Shown here: piece after piece, positions 58,373-64,000 of the stretch
Position numbering within the stretch: position 1 is the stretch's first letter
How the letters are laid out: each line of letters begins with the position of its first letter
Origin: a virus
Length of the DNA stretch: 64,000 bases
Reading direction: 5' to 3' (one strand)
Virus record (IMG/VR): IMGVR_UViG_3300012363_000001
Location: 1-64,000 of that record
Made by a program: the position numbers and the translations under genes
The notes under the pieces: generated by a model
Told to the model about the DNA's origin: nothing
The model's database searches: none
What the model saw: the letters and a program-made list of their open reading frames with translations, nothing else

Positions 58373-58965
58373 GCATCAGACTCGTATGGTTGGACCTTGA
58401 GACTACCGGCCTCGACCCGCAGCGTGACGAGATTCTCGAAATCGCGTCAATCATCACAGACAAGTATTTCCAGGAACAAGACCAGGCTCGCTTCCATAGC
58501 CTAGTGAAGCCAATAACCCATCCGTTTGAAAGCATGACCTTTGCTTCGCACCTGACCACCGGACTCTACCAAGAGGCTGTTGAATTTGGATTCAGCATCG
58601 GCGCAGTTCTCGGCGACCTGGAGGGCTTCTTCCGCAAGCAGTTGGCCTACAACGATGACATCTACCTCGCCGGGAACAATCCTCATTTCGACAAGAGCTT
58701 TCTACCAGCGGACCTGTTCAGACGGTTCTCGTATCGGCACCTGAACATGTCGGTCTTCAAAGCCTTTTCAGACCTTGGCCATATCCAGACGTTCTATCCC
58801 AGCACCGGCAGTACCAAGCACCGGGCCATGGGTGACTTGGAACACAGTATCGCACACGCCAAGTTCATCATGGACAATTACCTGGCCAAGGGCAAAGACT
58901 GGAAGCCACCGTTCGGAAATACCATAAAACCAAGCACTTGCGGCGAAGACCCTTCGCATCCTTGA
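58369..58965 (+). CDS. Oligoribonuclease-like DEDDh exonuclease
   Basis: 198 aa. Exo I WLDLETTGLDP, Exo II NNPHFDKSF and Exo III HRAMGDLEHSI give the DEDDh set. It resembles oligoribonuclease (orn), which degrades 2-5 nt RNAs and dinucleotides including pGpG from cyclic-di-GMP, so it could also counter nucleotide signalling. Confidence 0.85.
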   Translation: MSIRLVWLDLETTGLDPQRDEILEIASIITDKYFQEQDQARFHSLVKPITHPFESMTFASHLTTGLYQEAVEFGFSIGAVLGDLEGFFRKQLAYNDDIYLAGNNPHFDKSFLPADLFRRFSYRHLNMSVFKAFSDLGHIQTFYPSTGSTKHRAMGDLEHSIAHAKFIMDNYLAKGKDWKPPFGNTIKPSTCGEDPSHP

Positions 58966-58991
58966 CAAGTTAAAGAAGACTGAGCTAAGGT
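58962..58991 (+). promoter_or_regulatory. TTGACA promoter before DUF932 gene
   Basis: TTGACA (58962-58967), 18-base spacer, TAAGGT (58986-58991); AAGGA lies before ATG 59030. Confidence 0.55.
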
Positions 58992-59029
58992 CAACTCAAC
59001 CTCAATCCAGAGGCCAAGGAACAGACACA

Positions 59030-59995
59030 ATGAATCGAATCCCCGGCATCGACGTTTCGGAAGCAAAGACCTCGTCTGATGCGCTGGCAATCGCCAAACT
59101 CAACTGGGAAGTAGCCACCGTACCTCTGTTCACGGCCTCGAACGGACCCGTGACCAGCCACAAGGCTATTATCCGGGTCAACGACGGCAAGCCTCTCGGG
59201 GTCGTAGGCAAAAACTACTCCCTCGTCCAGAACGCGGACATGTTTAGCGTCGCCGACGTTCTAGCCCGCGACGAAGGCGTCAAGTTCGCCCGCGCCGGCA
59301 GCTTCGAAGATGGAAAGAAGATTTACCTGAGCCTTCAACTCCCAGGCGAAATCCGCCTTGGCAATGATGTAACCCGGAAGTACCTCACGCTCTTCAACAG
59401 TCATGACGGAACCTCGGCTCTGTCTGGACTCATCAACGCCATCCGGTTGTTCTGCACCAACCAGCTGCCGAATCTTCTACATAGCGGCTTCCTGCGGACA
59501 AACTCCTCGGACCGAGTGAGCATCCGCCACACCGGAGGCATGGACGAGAAACTCGACGTAGCCCGACAGACCCTTGGTCAGGCCATGGGCTTTTACAGGG
59601 CCTATGAACGAGTCGCCAATCGTCTCTACGAGACCCGATTCAGTGCTGGCAACATGCTGGCCCTGACCAAGATGCTCTTCCCTGTCGGCCCTGGTGTCGC
59701 TGAGATTCCGACCCGGACGGTCAACAATCGCCTGACGCTCCTGGACCTATTTGAAAACGGCGCCGGCCACGAGGAAACCCGTATCCAGGGCACCGCCTGG
59801 GCAGCGCTGAACGCGGTTGCTGAATACGTGGACCACAAGCGCACGACCCGCGTCCGTCGAGGCAATCCGAACACGGTCGACGAGCAACGAACCGCAAGCG
59901 CCTGGTTCGGCACCGGTGCCCTGATGAAGCGTCACGCCTTCGACTTCATCACGTCCACGACGGGAATCGACGTCAAGCAAGTTGTCCTGAACTAA
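59030..59995 (+). CDS. DUF932 (phage/plasmid-like) protein
   Basis: 321 aa. SHKAIIRVNDGKPLGVVGKNY, a GKKIYLSLQLPGEI strand and TLFNSHDGTSALSGLINAIR with NQLPN match the DUF932 / phage-plasmid-like protein family, common near recombination or plasmid genes. Function is not established; some relatives sit with ssDNA or recombination proteins. Confidence 0.88.
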   Translation: MNRIPGIDVSEAKTSSDALAIAKLNWEVATVPLFTASNGPVTSHKAIIRVNDGKPLGVVGKNYSLVQNADMFSVADVLARDEGVKFARAGSFEDGKKIYLSLQLPGEIRLGNDVTRKYLTLFNSHDGTSALSGLINAIRLFCTNQLPNLLHSGFLRTNSSDRVSIRHTGGMDEKLDVARQTLGQAMGFYRAYERVANRLYETRFSAGNMLALTKMLFPVGPGVAEIPTRTVNNRLTLLDLFENGAGHEETRIQGTAWAALNAVAEYVDHKRTTRVRRGNPNTVDEQRTASAWFGTGALMKRHAFDFITSTTGIDVKQVVLN

Positions 59996-60168
59996 TGGCC
60001 TACAAGGTCCGATGGGGATGGGGTGTGTTTTTCAAGCACCCCACCACCGGCAGGTCGACCTCGATTGTCTTCCCCAGGATGGAAGATGCCGAGGAAGTCC
60101 AGGCCATACTTGACAATCCCACCCCGGAAGGAATAGAGAGGATGCTGCGAAAATGGAAGCTCCACTGA
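59995..60168 (+). CDS. Small hypothetical protein (57 aa)
   Basis: TAATG overlap with DUF932. Trp-rich start (VRWGWGVFF), helical end with Arg/Lys. Stops inside the next gene (16-base overlap). Confidence 0.65.
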   Translation: MAYKVRWGWGVFFKHPTTGRSTSIVFPRMEDAEEVQAILDNPTPEGIERMLRKWKLH

Positions 60169-60443
60169 CACCGGAAATGCTGGCCAATGCATCGGATGAG
60201 GTCCTCGACCAAGCTGCAGCCAAAGTCAAAGCTGAACGTCAAACCAAAGAGAAGGCCAAGCGCCGCACCGCGCGAAGGATGTCCCGAACCCAGCAACGAG
60301 TTGCTGCAAAGAAGCTCGGTCACAAGCTCGGTCACAATAACGTCAGGTGCAAGCGATGCCTGGGTGACAAGACAGTATTCTCCGGGACCTGCGCTCCGGC
60401 AATCCGTTCCTCGACTGGCCTCAGGGCCAAGAAGCAGGCCTAG
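60153..60443 (+). CDS. Basic hypothetical protein
   Basis: 96 aa, Lys/Arg/Ala-rich helix, then a Cys pair region (RCKRCLGD). Likely nucleic-acid binding. Confidence 0.6.
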   Translation: MEAPLTPEMLANASDEVLDQAAAKVKAERQTKEKAKRRTARRMSRTQQRVAAKKLGHKLGHNNVRCKRCLGDKTVFSGTCAPAIRSSTGLRAKKQA

Positions 60444-60445
60444 CC

Positions 60446-60658
60446 ATGGATACAGGGAAAATACATCAGCTCCTCGACGAAGTGGAACACGAGCTTGGGT
60501 CTAATTACAACGGCGTCGGAGGAAACCGCTGGGCTCTGGCCAAGATGATGAAGCTTACCGCCGAGCTACGCTGGGAACTCAAGGACTACTACCATCGCAG
60601 CGGCACCACAATCAGCGGTACCAGACCCCCACCTTCAGGAGTCCCACAGTCTCCATGA
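60446..60658 (+). CDS. Hypothetical protein
   Basis: 70 aa, helical with a Pro-rich end; no motif. Confidence 0.6.
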   Translation: MDTGKIHQLLDEVEHELGSNYNGVGGNRWALAKMMKLTAELRWELKDYYHRSGTTISGTRPPPSGVPQSP

Positions 60659-60834
60659 AAATCTACGTCACGTATCACGTCGAAGGACAGGGCCTGACCC
60701 CTGACGGAGAGCCTAAGAAGTTCGAGTCAGGTCCATACGACAACTGGTCAGAAGCTGCGTACCAGCGGCGGGATATCGAGGGCTACGAAGGAGTTTACGG
60801 AGTAGACTACCGGTACGAGGAGGACTTATTTTGA
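60655..60834 (+). CDS. Small hypothetical protein (59 aa)
   Basis: ATGA overlap. Tyr-rich alternating strands (KIYVTYHVEG, DYRYEED). No family named. Confidence 0.6.
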   Translation: MKIYVTYHVEGQGLTPDGEPKKFESGPYDNWSEAAYQRRDIEGYEGVYGVDYRYEEDLF

Positions 60835-61283
60835 AACCCACTGGCTATCTCACCACCCGGGAACAAGCCACCGCCTATGCTGCGGAGTTGTGTCAGAATC
60901 TAGGCCCGGGCTGGGAATCCCATGTCTTCGAAAATCTGGGCTGGCACTACTGTGCCCTCCTCAAGGGCCTGACCGTTGTACCAGGTCACTGTCTTGATAA
61001 GACGAAGCCGGCGGAATGGTTTACCGCATTCCTGGGCGACGGGAAATATCCCGGCAGCGGCACCTGGGCTGAGTCTGGTGACACCCCGCAAGAAGCGGTT
61101 CAAAACGTCCGCAACAAGGCCAGGAAGTTCATCAGCGAGAGACAGAAGCTCCTCTTCGACGCCGAAATGGCTCTCGGGGTGAGCCTGGGCATCAGCCAGC
61201 TGCAGGACCTTATCAGAAGTGACCCCAGCCCGAAGAAAACAAAGACCCTAAAGAAAGCCAAGAGATACCTCAAACGCAAATGA
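60831..61283 (+). CDS. Hypothetical protein
   Basis: 150 aa from TTG 60831 (TTGA overlap, GAGGAGG upstream). Alpha/beta with a long basic C-terminal tail (KKTKTLKKAKRYLKRK). Confidence 0.65.
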   Translation: MKPTGYLTTREQATAYAAELCQNLGPGWESHVFENLGWHYCALLKGLTVVPGHCLDKTKPAEWFTAFLGDGKYPGSGTWAESGDTPQEAVQNVRNKARKFISERQKLLFDAEMALGVSLGISQLQDLIRSDPSPKKTKTLKKAKRYLKRK

Positions 61284-61474
61284 GCGAGACCAAAAAACAA
61301 TATGAGCTGCGAATCAGCAGACAAGCTATAGCCCTGAGAGAAGCCGCAAGAAACTGGACGAATGCTCCTCTTCCAACGCGCGACGACCCTAAAGATAGAG
61401 TAGGTCTTCGTTTCTGGCGGAGATTGGCCAAAGCTGCTATCATCTACGCCCGAATGGCAAAGGAAACAAAATGA
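61280..61474 (+). CDS. Small basic hypothetical protein
   Basis: 64 aa, ATGA overlap on both sides; helical and Arg/Lys-rich. Confidence 0.6.
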   Translation: MSETKKQYELRISRQAIALREAARNWTNAPLPTRDDPKDRVGLRFWRRLAKAAIIYARMAKETK

Positions 61475-61869
61475 GACCCGACCTAATTGAATCAGCCCGA
61501 CGGTCCATTGCCCTGGGCCGACGACTCATCATCAAAGACGGATGGACAAGAAGAACTCTCCAGGACCTGTCCGGCAAGCGGTGTATTGGCGGAGCGCTCA
61601 TGGGCATTGAAATCCGCCCCCACCTCAAACGTAAAGAGTTTTCTAAACACTGGGAAATACCTTCGCAAGACATCGCAAGCCTTTTTATAAAAGAAGTCAT
61701 TGTGGACACTCTTACCGCTACCGAAAAGCAGGAGTTAGAGACCATTATACCTTGGCAATTCATGGTCGAGTGGAACAACCGAGTAGCCAAATCCACCTGG
61801 GATGTAGTGACTGTTCTTTCAAGAGCCGAGAACCTGGCAGTGAAGGAACTGGAGAAACAAAATGGCTGA
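61471..61869 (+). CDS. DUF6197-like protein
   Basis: 132 aa. WTRRTLQDLSGKRCIGGALM and a later FMVEWNNRVAKSTWDVV pattern resemble DUF6197-type small proteins. Tentative. Confidence 0.55.
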   Translation: MRPDLIESARRSIALGRRLIIKDGWTRRTLQDLSGKRCIGGALMGIEIRPHLKRKEFSKHWEIPSQDIASLFIKEVIVDTLTATEKQELETIIPWQFMVEWNNRVAKSTWDVVTVLSRAENLAVKELEKQNG

Positions 61870-62098
61870 CGCAAAGACGGGAGCAAACAAAGGCAGCAAG
61901 ACCCCCATCGTCAGCGGCGGTGGAACTCTTGCTCGGATGGCGGGCCGGAAGACCAACAAGGGCACCGGGAAACCCCGCGGACTCCGGACCCATCGGCTGC
62001 CGTGTGCACATTTTATTATGATGGCCACCAGTCAGCGACCGACCGAAGGCGTCTGCCCTACCTGCAAGAAGGATTATCTGGTACAATCGCCGTCATGA
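61862..62098 (+). CDS. Basic protein with C-terminal zinc motif
   Basis: 78 aa: Lys/Gly-rich disordered start, then CAHF...CPTCKKDY. Contains the -10 box of the next gene. Confidence 0.6.
   Translation: MADAKTGANKGSKTPIVSGGGTLARMAGRKTNKGTGKPRGLRTHRLPCAHFIMMATSQRPTEGVCPTCKKDYLVQSPS
62079..62087 (+). promoter_or_regulatory. Extended -10 box, leaderless type
   Basis: TGG-TACAAT (-10 at 62082-62087), ATG 62095 after 7 bases. Confidence 0.5.
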
Positions 62099-62472
62099 TG
62101 CGTCTATTTAGGAGCTTCAACGCGGAATGCGACCGGCTCATCAGAGAAGGCGCCAAAGAAATCCAAGACGAACTGGACGAGGAAGAGCGCCGGCGCGGCT
62201 ATTGGAAGGATGGGGTGCTCATCAAACCCGAGCCCAAAGTAGAAGTCCCCTGGCTTTGCCGGTTGGGATTTCATCTCTGGGTAATCTACACCATTGGCCC
62301 GGACAATCCGGACTATAAGTTCAGGCGCCCTTACACCCGGCGTCGACACTGCGAACGTTGTCACCAGGTAGAGTATTCGGGACGCGGCGCTTATCTCCAG
62401 GCCTGGGATGACAACAACTGGCGCCTGGAAGAGAACCACCCCGACCATCCCTGGCGCAAGACATCACGATGA
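62095..62472 (+). CDS. Hypothetical protein with Cys/His site
   Basis: 125 aa. CRLGFH and RHCERCHQVEY suggest a zinc site; Trp-rich C-terminus. Probably leaderless; a second ATG follows at 62098. Confidence 0.6.
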   Translation: MMRLFRSFNAECDRLIREGAKEIQDELDEEERRRGYWKDGVLIKPEPKVEVPWLCRLGFHLWVIYTIGPDNPDYKFRRPYTRRRHCERCHQVEYSGRGAYLQAWDDNNWRLEENHPDHPWRKTSR

Positions 62473-62603
62473 AAGCCAAGTACGGACCAATCTGCAGGGT
62501 CTGGTGGCATCGGGTCGTGCTCTGGGTTGGGGGCCTCGGGACTTTGGCATATTTCATCCTCGATCGGGTCTTGCACTTTTTCGGCATCTGCATCGGGTTC
62601 TGA
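62469..62603 (+). CDS. Small membrane protein (44 aa)
   Basis: ATGA overlap. Helix VVLWVGGLGTLAYFIL and a second hydrophobic end. Function unknown. Confidence 0.55.
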   Translation: MKAKYGPICRVWWHRVVLWVGGLGTLAYFILDRVLHFFGICIGF

Positions 62604-62605
62604 CC

Positions 62606-62671
62606 ATGCTCTTCTGGAAAGACGTCCAAGCAGGACACTACCACCAAGGCCGCGATGGGAAGCTGACATGA
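62606..62671 (+). CDS. Possible 21-aa peptide
   Basis: ATG 62606 is 2 bases after the previous stop; the frame ends with an ATGA overlap into the next gene, like real genes here. Too short to judge. Confidence 0.35.
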   Translation: MLFWKDVQAGHYHQGRDGKLT

Positions 62672-62955
62672 AAGCCAGAGCCATCATCGAAATCGTCCGA
62701 GACGAAGACGGTGACATCTACGACCTTAACCCGGTCAACCCTGAGATGCATTTAACCTTCCGTCGACTCCTCAATGGCCCGTACGCCTATGAACAGGTCA
62801 TCACCGAGGGCATGGGCGCGCACTGGGACTTGAACACTGAGGCCCCCGATGCCGAGACCCTGGACAGCAACCCCGAACTCCACGGCAAAATTTGCCACAG
62901 CATGAAGTTCAGGGAAAACCAACTGCTAGTCCTGGAGTTGATTTCAGACCCCTGA
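62668..62955 (+). CDS. Hypothetical acidic protein
   Basis: 95 aa, beta-rich start (KARAIIEIVRDEDGD); no motif. Last gene of the rightward operon. Confidence 0.65.
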   Translation: MKARAIIEIVRDEDGDIYDLNPVNPEMHLTFRRLLNGPYAYEQVITEGMGAHWDLNTEAPDAETLDSNPELHGKICHSMKFRENQLLVLELISDP

Positions 62956-63019
62956 GCATCTTCATCCGGCCGGCGAAATCCACGAGCACATGCCCATGAC
63001 ACGCATGGGGGTCGCACCA

Positions 63020-63241
63020 TCAACCCAGGACCTTGTCAATCAGTTCCCCGAGGTCGGCCACAAGATGAGACTGCTGGGGGAACCACTCACGATACCGGGC
63101 CACGGCTTCCTCACGGGTAGCGACCCGGAACTGAGCTAAGGTGCCGGACTTGTGGCTGAAGGGATTGCCCCATTTTGAGGGCCTGCCGATGTAGACGTCA
63201 AATTTATCCCGCTTGCAGTGGACAACTCTGGGGGAGGACAT
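63020..63241 (-). CDS. DUF4326 protein
   Basis: 73 aa. VVHCKRDKFDVYIGRPSKWG followed by NPF and ATREEAVARYREW is the DUF4326 pattern (common in phages; function unknown). Confidence 0.8.
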   Translation of the reverse strand: MSSPRVVHCKRDKFDVYIGRPSKWGNPFSHKSGTLAQFRVATREEAVARYREWFPQQSHLVADLGELIDKVLG

Positions 63242-63513
63242 AAGACACTCTCGTAGTTCTTCATTGCCTGGAGAAGACGACTGTTAACCTGCGGCGGACG
63301 CTTTATCAACTTGATGACAAACTCACTCTCCAGACGACTCAGAACCCCACGGGCCTGGCGTTCGTACTTGCGGGCACGTTCTGCGGCCCAGACAGCAACA
63401 TCGAAGGCACCTTCCTGGACGATTATACGATAGGACCGAAGACAGAGGCCGCATATGACGCCTGCCGGCGCCGGACGCGAATTACAGATTCGACACTGAC
63501 GTACGCGCTTCAC
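63136..63513 (-). CDS. Zinc-finger protein overlapping DUF4326 gene
   Basis: 125 aa from GTG 63513 (GGAAG site). CRICNSRPAPAG and CGLC form a zinc site; then a basic helix. Its last ~35 codons overlap the DUF4326 gene in another frame, far more than usual here, and encode low-complexity Ser/Thr/Pro sequence, so the stop may have been lost. Confidence 0.55.
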   Translation of the reverse strand: MKRVRQCRICNSRPAPAGVICGLCLRSYRIIVQEGAFDVAVWAAERARKYERQARGVLSRLESEFVIKLIKRPPQVNSRLLQAMKNYESVLCPPPELSTASGINLTSTSAGPQNGAIPSATSPAP

Positions 63514-63531
63514 GAGAAATCTTCCATCGAG

Positions 63532-63735
63532 TCATCGGGCGCGAACGCCAAACCGATACCAGAGGTACACAGCTCGTCCCCAAAGGTTCGACCGCTCCTG
63601 GCCAATGACCTGCCAGCAATCGCAACAAAAGTTCACCTGGTGGTTTACCGGCGTTGGATACTCAGGGTCAGGGTCAGCGCGTTGCTCGTCAAAGTTGATG
63701 AGCTTCCGCATCTGATGCTCATGCTTGCAGCCCAT
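63532..63735 (-). CDS. Small Cys/His-containing protein
   Basis: 67 aa. MGCKHEHQM and FCCDCWQ may bind zinc. 1-base overlap with the upstream gene. Confidence 0.6.
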   Translation of the reverse strand: MGCKHEHQMRKLINFDEQRADPDPEYPTPVNHQVNFCCDCWQVIGQERSNLWGRAVYLWYRFGVRAR

Positions 63736-64000
63736 TACGCAGACTCGCCGGTCTTGAGAACGCCCTTAAAGGAATCGGCCAAGTCCTTCAGAGTCTGCCC
63801 GCTCGTGGACATTGGACAGAAATCATAACAGACTTCTCCAATCGAACCTTCACGTCTGACGGTGACGTCATTGGCATTGGCGATGGCAGTAGCCAGGTAT
63901 TCTTCCTCTGCCGGTACATGCACAAAGCACAGATACGCGTAGCCGTAAACCGGCTCCCCGGTCCATTTCAGGTCCTGGTAACCACCGAAGATGATGGCCT
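63735..64000 (-). CDS. Hypothetical protein, partial at right edge
   Basis: The frame is open to the window end; 87 C-terminal residues are visible, including LKWTGEPVYGYAYLCFVHVP and a Cys pair (VCYDFCP). The real start lies outside. GTG 63923 is possible but the upstream frame also looks coding. Confidence 0.6.
   Translation of the reverse strand, partial: AIIFGGYQDLKWTGEPVYGYAYLCFVHVPAEEEYLATAIANANDVTVRREGSIGEVCYDFCPMSTSGQTLKDLADSFKGVLKTGESA

Overview
The window looks like part of the genome of a large tailed bacteriophage with a contractile tail (myovirus type). Coding is very dense, most genes overlap by 1-4 bases (ATGA, TAATG), and many are tiny. A contractile tail sheath gene and a tail tube gene sit side by side, and there are phage-type nucleotide metabolism genes, an RNA-repair set, five confident tRNA genes and two solitary homing-type endonucleases. 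No bacterial housekeeping gene is present. Several proteins carry lipoprotein or Sec signal peptides, which suggests a diderm (Gram-negative) host; the host cannot be named from this sequence.

Layout. 1-3330 (+): an AAA ATPase, a DUF6899-like protein, small unknowns and a lipoprotein metallopeptidase. 3250-8120 (-): tRNA-Ala, tRNA-Pro, a lipoprotein, a secreted ClpP-like protease, a holin/spanin-like pair, a LAGLIDADG endonuclease, a nucleoside deoxyribosyltransferase-like protein and unknowns. 8147-18594 (+): a long operon with MazG, an SNF2 helicase, RtcB RNA ligase, a PTH2-like protein and many small membrane or zinc proteins. It ends in an unusual GGC-rich period-5 repeat and a strong bidirectional terminator (18866-18901). 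18908-36057 is mainly (-) structural: tail tube, sheath, a 1146-aa metallopeptidase-containing protein, a GGDEF-like protein, a Kelch propeller and others. It is interrupted by (+) islands holding tRNA-Ile, tRNA-Thr and dNMP kinase. 36058-36555 is a structured non-coding island with a tRNA-like 3' domain. 36556-41153 (+): an L7/L12-like protein, a membrane-anchored cupin, zinc proteins and an RNA ligase. 41150-54016 (-): a giant 1622-aa polyvalent protein, connector-like structural proteins, an HNH endonuclease, ThyX and many unknowns. 54056-62955 (+): a phosphoribosyltransferase, tRNA-Met, oligoribonuclease, a DUF932 protein and many small genes. 63020-64000 (-): DUF4326 and zinc proteins, running off the right edge.

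How the genes may work together. ThyX, dNMP kinase, MazG, the deoxyribosyltransferase-like protein and oligoribonuclease would remodel the nucleotide pool. RtcB, the ATP-dependent RNA ligase, the tRNA genes and the PTH2-like protein form a plausible tRNA-repair and translation-rescue set against host anticodon nucleases. The multi-domain proteins encoded among virion genes (1622, 1146 and 469 aa) fit the published idea of polyvalent proteins delivered with the genome to counter host defences.

Three recurring promoter-like signals were read directly from the sequence: extended -10 boxes (TGGTANNNT) placed 6-9 nt before start codons (leaderless signature); a CAATCT element upstream of late, mostly structural, minus-strand genes; and a TTGACA-AAAATATT type promoter in the 54-56 kb region.
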